From positions 62,001 to 126,000 of the forward strand of contig CAYWDH010000003.1 of NCBI GenBank assembly GCA_964456985.1: a stretch of DNA of 64,000 nucleotides. The letters are read 5' to 3'. The notes under the pieces were generated by a model. That model was not told the DNA's origin, did not search any database, and saw only the letters and a program-made list of their open reading frames with translations. This stretch comes from WJMT01 sp964456985 (GTDB taxonomy: Bacteria; Acidobacteriota; Aminicenantia; Aminicenantales; Aminicenantaceae). The position numbers were made by a program, and so were the translations under genes. This document shows positions 16,118 through 26,600 of this stretch, one piece after another; position 1 is the first letter of the stretch; each line of letters begins with the position of its first letter.

Positions 16118-18241
16118 TCACTCCTTCTTTTTTTCTTTGGTTCTCTGTATCGGTAATTTAATCTCAAAACAAGAACCTTTTCCTTTCTGACTCGTCACAT
16201 GAATTGTACCACCATGGGATTTTACAATTCCGTGAACAACAGCTAATCCCAACCCGGTTCCCTGTCCCACATCCTTAGTTGTGAAAAAAGGCAAGAAAAT
16301 GTTCTTCTTGACTTCCTCCCTCATACCTAAGCCATTATCTTCCACGCGCAGTGATAACCAGTTCTTCTTAACGGCAGTCTGAATAGTTAAAATCCCGCCT
16401 TTGGGCATAGCCTGAATAGCATTGACAACCAAATTAACTATCACTTGAATCAGTTGGGCTGAGTCTGCTGTGATTTTAGGAAGCTTGGGAGAAAGATGAT
16501 AGTTTATCTTTACTCCTTCATTCGCTGCTCTTAGTTTTAAGAATTCGATTCCCTCCTTAACGATGTCATTCAAATCCACACGGGTCTTCTTTGGAGGTGT
16601 TTGTCTTGAAAACAGCATAAGTTTTTTTATGATTTCCCTTGCATATAATGAAGCAGAAACTACCTTTCCGATATCCTTCCCGGCCTGATCGCTGAGCCCC
16701 TCAGATTTGATGGCAAGCTGTGCAAACCCCAAAATATTTCCCAATGGTTCGTTTAATTCATGAGCAACTCCTGCCGCAAGTTGTCCGATAGTGGCTAAGC
16801 GATCCGCATGTCTGAGCTGTTCCTGCAGTCTCGTTTGCTCTTGCTCCGCTTCTCTTCTCTCTATTATCAATCCGACATGCTTGGCTATGGTGTCAATTAA
16901 ATTTCTCTCCTCCTTGAGGAACGGACCTTCATCGATCTCAGGCATCTCATTTTCATAATAAACTTCGACACGTCCCCTCTCTTCTCCTCTGATAAATATT
17001 CCCGATGTCTGTGATTGTGCTCCGCTTTTAAATCCGGCCGAGCAGTAAGCTTTGGTATCTAAAAGTATTCTTCCGTGAGTGATCTCAGGATACTGCCAAG
17101 CCGGGGGTATCAGGTTAGCAACACCATTGAGTATTTCGTCCAGGGATTTTGATGGCTCTTGACCCAGCAATGCCAAACTATAAAGGCATGTTAATTCCTT
17201 TACGCGCTCCTGGAGCGCATACTCGCTTTTCCAGAGAGCCTGCTCCGCCTCCTGATACTCAACAATGGATCCAAGCATGGAAACTATGGCATTCAGCAGG
17301 TCCTTTTCCTCTTTCATAAAGGGACCTTCATCAATTTCCGGTTTTTTTTCGGTGTAATAGACCTCACAAGCTCCTGCCATAGTCCCATCGATGTTTATAT
17401 CAGCCTTCTGTTCCCATTGTGTTTCCTTGAAATTATCAGTTATGTATTCGATCCCTCTGAAAACAATTCGAGCACATGTGATTTCAGGATACTGCCAAGC
17501 CGGGGGTATCAGGTTAACCGTATTCCTAAATATTTCATCCAACGAAATATCTGGCTGAGCAGCAAGCTTTGAGAGACTGTACAGACAGTTGAGCTCTTTA
17601 ACTCTTTCCCTGAGAGCTGCCTGAGCCAATTGATTGGACAGAGCAATTCCTAAAATCTGTGCAAATTCCTCATAAAGCTCTATAAGCTGCTCATCAAAAG
17701 AGTTCTTCTCCTTGCTCTTGAGCTGGAGGATCCCAAGACGATCCCGGCCAGTATAAATAGGAACGAGGGCGACTGATTCATAGCGCTGCAGGATATTCAG
17801 ATTTTGACGGTTCTTTTTCTTTTTTGATTCTGGACAAAAACCGAGGAGATTATCTTCCTCTCCTGTCCAAAAACTTCCTTTTGCTGTAAAGCATTTCAAA
17901 GATGGGTGATACCTGCGCAGGAAGACATTTCTGCATGCCAGCTCCAGTGGGGTGCTGTCATCCGAATAAGGAACGAATTTTTTATCTTCAGTCTGAACAC
18001 ACTGATTGATTGTAATGCTTAAATCCTGTTCAGAATCGCCGGTGATTTCACATAGAAAATATTTATCAGATTCTCTTATTCTCAGGCCTACGGCACTGCA
18101 TCCGGAGAAACTTTTCAGCATCTTGAGGAGCTCATGGATAAACTCAAACCGGGGAATATCCTGGTTTGCCAGGTTTAAAACCTGATCAGAGAGATATTGG
18201 AAGCTTTCGAATGAAAAGGTCTTATAAGATGATACAGTCAT
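16118..18241 (-). CDS. Soluble multi-GAF sensor histidine kinase
   Basis: A 707-residue protein, starting at ATG 18241 (GAGG ribosome site); the frame is open to a TTG at 18256. No membrane segment is visible. The N-terminal GAF-like domain (about 1-200) is cysteine-rich. Two tandem GAF-like repeats of about 130 residues follow, each starting with ERVKEL-CLYSL and containing LIPPAWQYPEIT and PEIDEGPF-KEE; they are internal duplicates. The transmitter has the H-box AAGVAHELNEPLGNILGFA, an N-box (VVNAIQAMPKGG) and G-boxes (DNGLGM, GQGTGLGLAVV). It is the cognate kinase of the adjacent NtrC regulator and presumably senses a cytoplasmic redox or ligand signal. Confidence 0.9.
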   Translation of the reverse strand: MTVSSYKTFSFESFQYLSDQVLNLANQDIPRFEFIHELLKMLKSFSGCSAVGLRIRESDKYFLCEITGDSEQDLSITINQCVQTEDKKFVPYSDDSTPLELACRNVFLRRYHPSLKCFTAKGSFWTGEEDNLLGFCPESKKKKNRQNLNILQRYESVALVPIYTGRDRLGILQLKSKEKNSFDEQLIELYEEFAQILGIALSNQLAQAALRERVKELNCLYSLSKLAAQPDISLDEIFRNTVNLIPPAWQYPEITCARIVFRGIEYITDNFKETQWEQKADINIDGTMAGACEVYYTEKKPEIDEGPFMKEEKDLLNAIVSMLGSIVEYQEAEQALWKSEYALQERVKELTCLYSLALLGQEPSKSLDEILNGVANLIPPAWQYPEITHGRILLDTKAYCSAGFKSGAQSQTSGIFIRGEERGRVEVYYENEMPEIDEGPFLKEERNLIDTIAKHVGLIIERREAEQEQTRLQEQLRHADRLATIGQLAAGVAHELNEPLGNILGFAQLAIKSEGLSDQAGKDIGKVVSASLYAREIIKKLMLFSRQTPPKKTRVDLNDIVKEGIEFLKLRAANEGVKINYHLSPKLPKITADSAQLIQVIVNLVVNAIQAMPKGGILTIQTAVKKNWLSLRVEDNGLGMREEVKKNIFLPFFTTKDVGQGTGLGLAVVHGIVKSHGGTIHVTSQKGKGSCFEIKLPIQRTKEKKKE

Positions 18242-18263
18242 ACTCTCCTCTTTCAATAAGACA

Positions 18264-19043
18264 CTATCTTAATAGAGTATCATTTGTTAACACATAATCA
18301 TCAAAATAGACAGTCATCGGATCAGGCCATTGATCCCGATACAAGCCAATTTTGTGATAGAATCGATTCCTTCCTTTCTCATATGCGGTTGGTCCGTTAA
18401 AAGAGACGACCTTTTCCCCATCCATCCACATGTTGATGTGGCCATCTGGAGTATTAGAATAATAAATCCGGAAAACAAAATCGTGCCATTTCATTTTTGT
18501 CAGTTCGGGAAGCTCGATACGGGATGCCTGCACTTTTTGATCTTTAGTCATGTCATAGATTGTCAGATAATGATGTCCATTCCTAAACCTCTGGGCGAAT
18601 AATATTATTGAATTCCTAAATGAAACAGCCTGTTTTGCTTGTGATATTATCAAGCGATTATCCACAAGAGGAAAATCTTCAGGCACAAGAATCGAAAACT
18701 TACACCATACTTCCTGATTTAAAAAAGGGTGTTTTCCTGAATCCAGCTCAGTTCGTTCGGTAAAATTTCCATCACCACCTTCTTGTCTGATGTAGCCTTC
18801 TTTTAATACAACTTTGACACAATAGTTGCCTGATCTATGATATCGATCCGTAAATGAAACGGCTTCTTGTTCATATCGACCACTCCCTTTATCTCCGAAA
18901 CGCCAGAAATCCGCAAGAAAGCCGTTTTCAAAATCGTCGGTCAATGTTATTTTAGCGTCAGTTTTTCCCTTACATCCTGGAAAAGTTAAGATCAAAATGG
19001 AAAACACACAGAAATTAATTAAAAATTGTTTCGCAGATTCCAT
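18264..19043 (-). CDS. Heparin-lyase-I-like polysaccharide lyase, probable lipoprotein
   Basis: A 259-residue protein with a hydrophobic N-terminal segment ending in LTFPGCK. The Cys could be lipidated, although FPGC is a weak lipobox. The rest resembles the PF14099 'polysaccharide lyase' beta-jelly-roll family: early DDFENG, FTERTELDS, VWCKFSILVPEDFP, KWHDFVFRIYYS, DGHINMWMDGEKV and a closing VYFDDYVL. It may be exported to cleave or bind uronic-acid-containing glycans. It ends 22 bases before the sensor kinase ATG on the same strand, so they may share a transcript, which is an odd pairing. No strong ribosome site precedes the ATG. Confidence 0.75.
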   Translation of the reverse strand: MESAKQFLINFCVFSILILTFPGCKGKTDAKITLTDDFENGFLADFWRFGDKGSGRYEQEAVSFTDRYHRSGNYCVKVVLKEGYIRQEGGDGNFTERTELDSGKHPFLNQEVWCKFSILVPEDFPLVDNRLIISQAKQAVSFRNSIILFAQRFRNGHHYLTIYDMTKDQKVQASRIELPELTKMKWHDFVFRIYYSNTPDGHINMWMDGEKVVSFNGPTAYEKGRNRFYHKIGLYRDQWPDPMTVYFDDYVLTNDTLLR

Positions 19044-19142
19044 ATTATTAGTATTTCAATAAAAAGGCTGTGCACCATCTCTTTTATTATATTATAACAG
19101 ACTTATCCTCTTTTTTTCATCAATCAATTTTAACAAGATCAA

Positions 19143-21527
19143 TCATTCATAACGCAGGGAATCGACGGGGTTGGCTGTAGCGGCTTTTATGGATTGGTAG
19201 CTGACAGTCAATAGAGAAACCGTCAAGACGACCAGACCGGATAGGAAAAAAATCCAAACACTTAAATCGATCCTGTAGGCAAAGTTCTCAAGCCATTTGT
19301 TCATGGCGTAGTAGGCAATCGGCCATGAGATCATATTCGCTAAAAGGACACATTTAAGGAAATTACTTGAAAGAAGTTTTATGATGTTTGAAATCGATGC
19401 CCCCAAAACTTTACGTATACCTATTTCCTTTGTGCGCTGCTCAGCACTAAAGGACACAAGCCCCAGCAGTCCTAAACAGGCAATAAATACAGACAGGCAG
19501 GAACAGATCATAAACAAACGCCCCTGTTGCTGCTCATTCCTATAGGCTTGGTCGAAAATATCATCTAAGAACCTGTATTCGAAAGGATAGACGGTGGAAA
19601 TCGACTCTATCTGGCCCTGGATATACTTCAGGGTTTCAGGGATATTGCTGCCTCTAATTTTTACCGATAAAAAAACAGGATATTCTTGATCCAAGTACAA
19701 ACACAAAGGTAAGATCTGATTATGCAAGGATTGGAAGTTGAAATCTTTAAGAATCCCGACAATTTCTGGATTATATCTCTCACCTTTGTGTTCCAATCGC
19801 TGCCCGTTAAGTTTTTCTATACCAAGGGCTTTGGCTGCTGTCTCATTGATCAGCACCGCATTATACAGGTCGGAGATATGATCTTTTAAAAAATCCCTAC
19901 CTTGTGTAAGCTCAAGGCCGTAAAGATCGATAAACTCATAATCAACATAAGCAATATAGATAGTCAGTAGAGAGCCATCAGGGTAGCCAGGCCTCGGGAA
20001 CCGATTAAATGATGTTATATTATTGGGAAGGTAATTAGATCCGGAAACCGCCAGTACTTTATGATTTTTCAGGAGCTCTGTTTTGATCGTATCGATATAA
20101 CGCCATAGCTCCCTGTCCCTTAATCTAATGATGACAATCTGATCCTTTGTATACCCGACATCTTTATTCTGGATAAAGATGAGCTGGTTTCTCATCACAA
20201 GGGTGCTGATGATGAGAACTATGGAAATAGTAAACTGGAAAACAACCAAGATAGATCTTGTTGTAATGCCCTTGGATCCCTGGGTTAAAGAACCTCGCAG
20301 AGAGACAACCGGTTGGGATGTGGAGATAATAAAAGCAGGATAGATACCTGAAACAATACCTGTAAACAGAATAAGGGCAATTAGGATAGGTAAAAATTTA
20401 AGGCATCCTAAGAAAATAATGGCGATATCTCTTTCGAAAAAAGCATTGAATGCAGGAAGGATGATCCACACGACGGCTATGGACAGTATAAAGGCGATTA
20501 TTGTCAGCATAATGGATTCACCCAAAAATTGCTTAATCAGCTGGCTTTTCTGAGCTCCCACAACCTTCCTTACCCCTACTTCACGTCTTCTCTGAAATAT
20601 ACGGGCAGTCCCCAGGTTCATGAAGTTGATGCAGGCAATGATCAGTATCAGGAAAGCGATGGAGGAGAAAAGATATACATAATTGATGTTTCCGTTGGCG
20701 GAGATCTCGCCGTTTATATTGGAATGAAGGTGTATCCTACCGATCGGCTGTAACTCCAGCCTGGATTCAATGTGGTTAATTTTAAAAACTTCTTCAGATA
20801 ATGGAACAAGTTTATCCTCCAGGGCTCTCGGATCTGTACTTTCCTTAAGAAGACAGTATGTGTAGCAGTACCAGCCAGGAGTCCAACGATCCGCATCCAT
20901 CTCCTGGATCTTCATATAATTCTTGAAAGGTACGATGGTCTCCATTCTGAAATGAGAATTATGAGGCATATTACGGAGCACGCCTGTTACGATCAAATCC
21001 GTCGAATTGTCATATTTCAGGATTTCGCCTATAGGATTCCTGGTCCCAAAAATCCTTTTTGATGTCTCCTCAGAAATTATAATGGAATTGGGATTATCAA
21101 GAGCTGTTTCAGGGTTTCCAAGTAGAAGCTCAAGCGAAAATATATCAAATATTTCAGGATCAGCAAAGTAATAATTGTCTAACAGGAATGAATCGTTACC
21201 GTAAACGATAAGCTGATTGTGAAACATATTCATCCTTACAGCCGATTCAACTTCTGGATATTTATCCATCAGAGTAGGTGCGAGGGGTCCCTGTGTCCAG
21301 GCGAAATAATCTGAGTTCATATAATTCTTTTCAGGCTGGTGATTGATAATCCTAAATATACGTTTATAATGCTCATGATATTTGTCATAATTTATCTCAT
21401 ACTGAACATAAAGAAATACCAGTATAAAGCACGAAAGTCCCAGGGCTAATCCGGATATATTGATGAGAGAGTATCCCTTATGTCTTCTCATATTCCGCCA
21501 CGCAATTTTTATATAATTCATTAGCAT
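19143..21527 (-). CDS. FtsX/MacB-type ABC transporter permease
   Basis: A 794-residue membrane protein of the long, duplicated FtsX type. The N-terminus (MNYIKIAWRNMRRHKGYSLINI) leads into a first membrane helix, a MacB-like periplasmic domain, three helices near residues 280-400 with a conserved RRREVGVRKVVGA loop, a second periplasmic domain, and three final helices with EQRTKEIGIRKVLGAS. GGAG lies 7 bases before the first ATG, which favours that start over the one two codons later. No ATPase gene adjoins it, so it must use one encoded elsewhere. Likely role: export of a peptide, lipid or antibiotic, or mechanotransmission; the substrate is unknown. Confidence 0.88.
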   Translation of the reverse strand: MLMNYIKIAWRNMRRHKGYSLINISGLALGLSCFILVFLYVQYEINYDKYHEHYKRIFRIINHQPEKNYMNSDYFAWTQGPLAPTLMDKYPEVESAVRMNMFHNQLIVYGNDSFLLDNYYFADPEIFDIFSLELLLGNPETALDNPNSIIISEETSKRIFGTRNPIGEILKYDNSTDLIVTGVLRNMPHNSHFRMETIVPFKNYMKIQEMDADRWTPGWYCYTYCLLKESTDPRALEDKLVPLSEEVFKINHIESRLELQPIGRIHLHSNINGEISANGNINYVYLFSSIAFLILIIACINFMNLGTARIFQRRREVGVRKVVGAQKSQLIKQFLGESIMLTIIAFILSIAVVWIILPAFNAFFERDIAIIFLGCLKFLPILIALILFTGIVSGIYPAFIISTSQPVVSLRGSLTQGSKGITTRSILVVFQFTISIVLIISTLVMRNQLIFIQNKDVGYTKDQIVIIRLRDRELWRYIDTIKTELLKNHKVLAVSGSNYLPNNITSFNRFPRPGYPDGSLLTIYIAYVDYEFIDLYGLELTQGRDFLKDHISDLYNAVLINETAAKALGIEKLNGQRLEHKGERYNPEIVGILKDFNFQSLHNQILPLCLYLDQEYPVFLSVKIRGSNIPETLKYIQGQIESISTVYPFEYRFLDDIFDQAYRNEQQQGRLFMICSCLSVFIACLGLLGLVSFSAEQRTKEIGIRKVLGASISNIIKLLSSNFLKCVLLANMISWPIAYYAMNKWLENFAYRIDLSVWIFFLSGLVVLTVSLLTVSYQSIKAATANPVDSLRYE

Positions 21528-21832
21528 GCTAAGTCTCCATTTTTTTGATTCTTAGGGCATTTTTTGAAAATTCTATCGTCTTAGACTTATATATGTTTAT
21601 TGACGTTATTTAATATAGAATGGTTGTTATAAATTCGAAACAACTGGTCACAACAAGACGAGTATTCCTTTATAAATTGAACCCTGTAAATCCGGGAATT
21701 AAGATTTTTCGTAGATACCAACCGTGTATTCAAAATCATGTTTCGGAATAAGAGCCTTCAGTATGAATCCGGACTTCATTAACCTTTTTTAAACAATTCA
21801 CATTCAGGGGATAATTTTTCTAATAAGCAAGG
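21528..21832. other. Intergenic region without a recognisable gene
   Basis: 305 bases between the FtsX permease start and the DUF389 stop. It is AT-rich and has no convincing ORF or RNA. It should contain the promoter of the permease on the minus strand, but I cannot pick out -35 and -10 boxes with confidence. No clear intrinsic terminator is visible for neighbouring genes. Confidence 0.4.
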
Positions 21833-22852
21833 TTAATTCTGCTGGGATAAGTAAATGAGGAGAACCAGCAGAGCAAGGAAAAAAGTCCACAGAATAATGG
21901 CATTCCGTGCTGCTTTTTTCGCTTGATGGGCTTTCCACCAGGATAAAGGACGAATACCCTGGGCCAAAAATGTAAGAACACCCGCAAGATTGACACAAAT
22001 GAAATTGACAAGAAAAAGGTACAGCGCTCCAAGAGCCGGATCCCAGTGACCTGAGCCTACCAACATGCCCAGTGTAACCAGAGGAGGCAGAAGTGCCACA
22101 GCTACCATCACGCCGATAAGAGCTGTGACCATTCCTGATGATAAAGACAGCACAGCCGCACTTCCGGCAGCTAGGGCAAGGGCAATATCCCCAAAACTGA
22201 CCTCTGTTCTTGAGGCCAATTCGGGAATATGCGGATCTACATGAAAGAGAATACCAATAAATGCTGAGAAAATAAAAGCAACTCCTGTCCCCATAGCAAT
22301 TGACTTGAGCGCTCTTCGAGTCAGTTTGACATCTCCCAGGGTAGCGGCCAGAGATAAAGCAACGTTAGGCCCTAACGCCGGCGCTATCACCATAGCACCT
22401 ATGATAAAGACAACATTGTTCCGCAAAATTCCCACAGCAGCCACAACAGAAGCAAGGATCATGAGCGCCGCATAAATCCAGGACATTCTTGTCATCATAT
22501 CCACATCAGAATACAGCTCTTCCCTGGATATTCGTGACCTTTTCTTTTCCTTTTTATCCTGTGTATCGGGAACCTCTGATTTTTCCTGTTCTTTTTCCTT
22601 TTCATCCGGTCTTGGAACAGAGGCTTCCACAGCAACAAGGATCATCCGGAATCCCTCGACACTGCTAAAGCGCTTCTTCAGCGCATCCATTATCTGTTCG
22701 GTTTTTTCCGTTGGAACGAGAACTTTTATCTTTATCTGTCCCTCCGAGATCTTTTCATCCCAGATATCCAGAGGATTTTGCTCCTTTATCAGTGTTTCGG
22801 TCTCATTCTTGAATTCTTGAGGCAGCACAATATCGATCATTCGAAGCGACAT
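21833..22852 (-). CDS. DUF389 / TIGR00341-family membrane protein
   Basis: A 339-residue protein. A cytoplasmic N-terminal domain (1-100) is followed by a charged linker (about 90-120) rich in Lys and Glu. At least six hydrophobic segments follow from residue 130, including the signature GAMVIAPALGPNVALSLAATLGD and a GMVTALIGVMVAVALLPPLV stretch. These match the DUF389 family, whose function is not established. GGAG lies 7 bases before the ATG. It stands alone between the permease and a methyltransferase-like gene. Confidence 0.85.
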   Translation of the reverse strand: MSLRMIDIVLPQEFKNETETLIKEQNPLDIWDEKISEGQIKIKVLVPTEKTEQIMDALKKRFSSVEGFRMILVAVEASVPRPDEKEKEQEKSEVPDTQDKKEKKRSRISREELYSDVDMMTRMSWIYAALMILASVVAAVGILRNNVVFIIGAMVIAPALGPNVALSLAATLGDVKLTRRALKSIAMGTGVAFIFSAFIGILFHVDPHIPELASRTEVSFGDIALALAAGSAAVLSLSSGMVTALIGVMVAVALLPPLVTLGMLVGSGHWDPALGALYLFLVNFICVNLAGVLTFLAQGIRPLSWWKAHQAKKAARNAIILWTFFLALLVLLIYLSQQN

Positions 22853-22969
22853 CCGGCTCTCCTTGTCTCTATTTTTCCCTTCCTCAATCGTAAGGAATTT
22901 TTCCTATTATCTCAAACCCTTCTTTTTAAAAGAGAGGAATGCTATTAGAACGGATTTTAAAAGAAAGAT

Positions 22970-23530
22970 CTATTTATTGACTTGTTTAGGAAGGCCTATC
23001 CATCTGGGGGTCTGTGCTGTATATTCGTTATAAGCGCTTCCAAACTTCTTCGCAGTCTCTCTCTCTTCAGAAATGGCAAGAAAATGAGAGACAACCATCA
23101 ATAGGACTGAAAGCAACAAAAAAAGCCACGCGGCTGAAACAATACCCACCCCTGTTACACACAATATGGTGCCCAAAGATATAGGATGTCTGGAGTAACG
23201 GTACATACCTTTTGTGAACGGATCACCGGGTTTTGTGGCGCCAATACTAAAGAGTGCTGCAGCTGATACGATCAATCCCAAAATATAAACAGAAAGCCCT
23301 ACATAGAACCAAACAGTACCTCTTTCAAGCGGTAAAAAAACAGAATATATAATCAAAGTGAAAAAGAGGATCAGCATCATATTTCTGGTCTTTTTTGTCT
23401 CTTTGGCAGGGGCTATTCTCTTTCCAATATCTTTAGGGAGGAGTCCTGATAACATAATAAAAAAGAACAGAAGCGCCATAAAGATCCAGGCATTCCATAC
23501 CCCTATCCTAAAAACCGGGACAAGTGACAT
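22970..23530 (-). CDS. Isoprenylcysteine carboxyl methyltransferase-family membrane protein
   Basis: A 186-residue protein with about five hydrophobic segments and the PEMT/ICMT C-terminal signature: GMYRYSRHPISLG, which holds the SAM-binding RHP, then a hydrophobic stretch and ISEERETAKKFGSAYNEYTAQTPRWI. Such bacterial proteins probably methylate small lipids or isoprenoid-linked substrates using SAM in the membrane. AAGGAGG precedes the ATG. The substrate is unknown and no operon partner is evident. Confidence 0.85.
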   Translation of the reverse strand: MSLVPVFRIGVWNAWIFMALLFFFIMLSGLLPKDIGKRIAPAKETKKTRNMMLILFFTLIIYSVFLPLERGTVWFYVGLSVYILGLIVSAAALFSIGATKPGDPFTKGMYRYSRHPISLGTILCVTGVGIVSAAWLFLLLSVLLMVVSHFLAISEERETAKKFGSAYNEYTAQTPRWIGLPKQVNK

Positions 23531-23614
23531 AACGACTTACCTCCTTTTCCTTATCTTTCAAAAAGAAATACGAACATTATAAATTATAATCTTAATTTAT
23601 TCCTTCACCAACTA

Positions 23615-26600
23615 TTAAAACCTAAACCGCCCTTCTGCGAAAAGCCGCAAGCAAGCATCCACTACTTTAGAATCATAGAGGATGCCCTTCTTTTGTGATA
23701 TCTCGTCCAACGCTTTTTTTATTCCGAGAGCCGGTCGGTAAGGTCGATGAGCAGACATAGCCTCGACGACATCGGCTACAGTAATGATCCTTGCCGACAG
23801 CAGAATATCTTCTGCTTTTAATCCCCTTGGGTACCCTGAACCGTCCAATTTTTCATGATGTTGAAGTATGATTTCGGCAATGGGCCAAGGCAACTCTATA
23901 TTCTTGAATATGTCGTAACCTGCCTGGGGGTGCTCCTTAATAATGTTGAATTCGGCTTCACTTAACCGGCCTGGTTTACTGAGAATTTCTGACGGCACAT
24001 AGATTTTACCAATATCATGGACTATGCTGGCCATACTGATTTCTTGGATTTGTTCTCCCGATATCCCCAGCTCGTGGGCAATAGCCAATGCAAGATCGGT
24101 CACACGTTGTTGGTGACCAGCAGTGTAGGGATCTCTCGTTTCCACAGTTGCTGCAGTGACCCGAACGATATTTTGCATAGCCTTTTGCAACCTATCCTGA
24201 CTTTTCTTGACCTCCTCTTCAGCCTGTTTGCTCTCGGTGACATCTCTGAAGAAACCCTGCGTGGCTATAATTGTATCACCGCTGTAGCGCGGCGTTACAT
24301 GTCCCTCCACTTGAATAGGCCTGTTATCCTTGGTTATGAATGTAGCTTCAACATCGTCTATAGATTCCCCCGATATAGTCCTTTTGAAGATTTCAGAACA
24401 ATTTTGTAAGCATTCATGGTGGATAACTTGGTTCATATGCAATTTTGTTACTTCTTCCTTTGTATACCCCAATGTATTTAGCCAGGCATTGTTCACATAG
24501 GCAAACCGACCATCGGGTGCAACGCTTTGTATCATATCAAAAGTGCCGTCGATTAAGTCATGATAGCGCTGTTCACTCACTCGAAGCTTTTCCGCTGCTT
24601 TACTGCGCTCGGTTATATCCCTTGCAGCCCCAGAAAGGGCAATCACTTTTCCCTTATCATCCTTAACAGGTGATTCATCTATTTCCAGTAATACTCTATT
24701 ACCATTTTTCTTATAAAACTCAATCGGAAATGGTTTTGGTTGAATGCCTGTTTCAAACGCTCTTTGAGTTGTCTCGATCGCTTTTTTATCTATCGGGTTG
24801 TCAGTTATGAGGTCAGTCCACTTCATTTTTATCATTTCCTCAGGCTCATAGCCAAGCATATTTTTAGCCTGAGGAGTCACAAATATAATTCCTGCATCAG
24901 GTCCCACTAAATAGAATATTTCATTAGAATGTTCTACGATACTGCGGTAACGTTCCTCGCTTTCTCTTAACTGTGCTTCTACCTTCTTTCTCTCCGTGAT
25001 ATCACGGATTATAGCCATATCGGCTGGCTCCCCTTCATATTCAATGAAACTGGCATTTATCTCAACGTTTCTCTTACTGCCGTCTTTTGTGATTATCTGT
25101 ATCTCATACTTGTTTGGGACTTCCTTCCCAACTATCCTCTTTTTGTATCTGTCCACAGTAAGCTTTTTATACTCTGAAGACACAAAGTCAGTAATTGGCT
25201 TGCCAAGCATTTCATCGAGTGAGAATCCGGTCATATCAATTAACTTTGAATTGGCAAATTTCATCAACCCGTTTTGTATAATGACTATTCCGTCATTGCC
25301 TTCCTCCACTAATGTGGAGTATTTCTTCTCTGATTTTGCCAAGAGTTCTTGTGCCTGCTTGCGCTCGGTTAGTTCGGTTTCCAGCTGTATCCTTTCATTT
25401 TCCTGTTTCTCTATACGCTTCCTTTCTGTAATATCCTCTTTAACCGCCATGAAGTTAGTAATGACATTCCTATGATTTTTAACAGGCGAAATAGTAGCCG
25501 ATTCCCAGTACAACGTGCCATCTTTTTTCTTATTCAGAAACTCTCCCCGCCACTCTCGTCCGGAAGTAATCGTATCCCATAATACTTTATACTCTTCGGG
25601 AGTGGTTTTTCCTGATTTTAAAATACGTGGGGTTTTTCCGATAACCTCTCTGGACGTATAACCTGTTAGCTCTGTGAATCTGGGATTGACATATTCAATA
25701 TTGCCATTCAGGTCAGTAATAACGACGACACTGACGCTTTGTTTAACGGCTTGTGACAATTTGCGAATTTCGCTCTCATCTTGTTTACGCTTAGTGATGT
25801 CCCGAGCAATACCTAAAACCAGATTTCGTTTATTAATCTTTATTGGGAAGGTTTTTATTTCCACTTCAATCTGCTCACCGTTTTTCCGGTTCAAAGTAAA
25901 TTCATCTGGTCCTGTACCTTTGCCTAAAGCATTTTTCGCTAAAAGCTTGGCTGCTTTCGGAATTTGATCAAGGGAAAGTAATTTTAGTTCAAAGAAGTTC
26001 TTCCCAATTAGCTCATCTCTGCGGTAACCGATTATTTCTTCGGCGGCTTTATTACCGTCGATGAAATTACCCTTTAAGTCATTTAAGTAATAGGCATCTG
26101 GGGCGAATTCAAATTGTATCCTTAGCCGCTCCCCTGAACTTTCAAGCTCTTCTTTGGCTTTTTCGAGCTCCGTATTTACGTAACGCAGTTCCACATTAAG
26201 GTTAATTAGATTAGGATATTGAGTTAATGCATCTTTAATTAATCTTGCTGACGATGACTCCATTTTTTCTATCCCCAGCCAGGGCTCAGGTTTAATACGT
26301 CTAACTGATTTCCAGATAATCTGAAACTTATTGCCTGAAACCTGTTTACCGATAAGAGCAGATTTAAAAATATGGTTGTTGGGCATAACTTCAAGCAAAC
26401 CCGCCGGTGAATTAAGCCTTTGACCGTGTAAGTGTGTTCTAACGGCATCAATATCAAACGATCCTGCTTCCTCCACAGCCTGGCTCCAGAGACGTATTTG
26501 TGAATATGTCATTACCATGGGGTCTGAAGCAACTAGATTTTTCTTATTGAACTCACTAAAGTCTCTAAGAAATCTTTCATTTGCCTTATTGTCAAGACTC

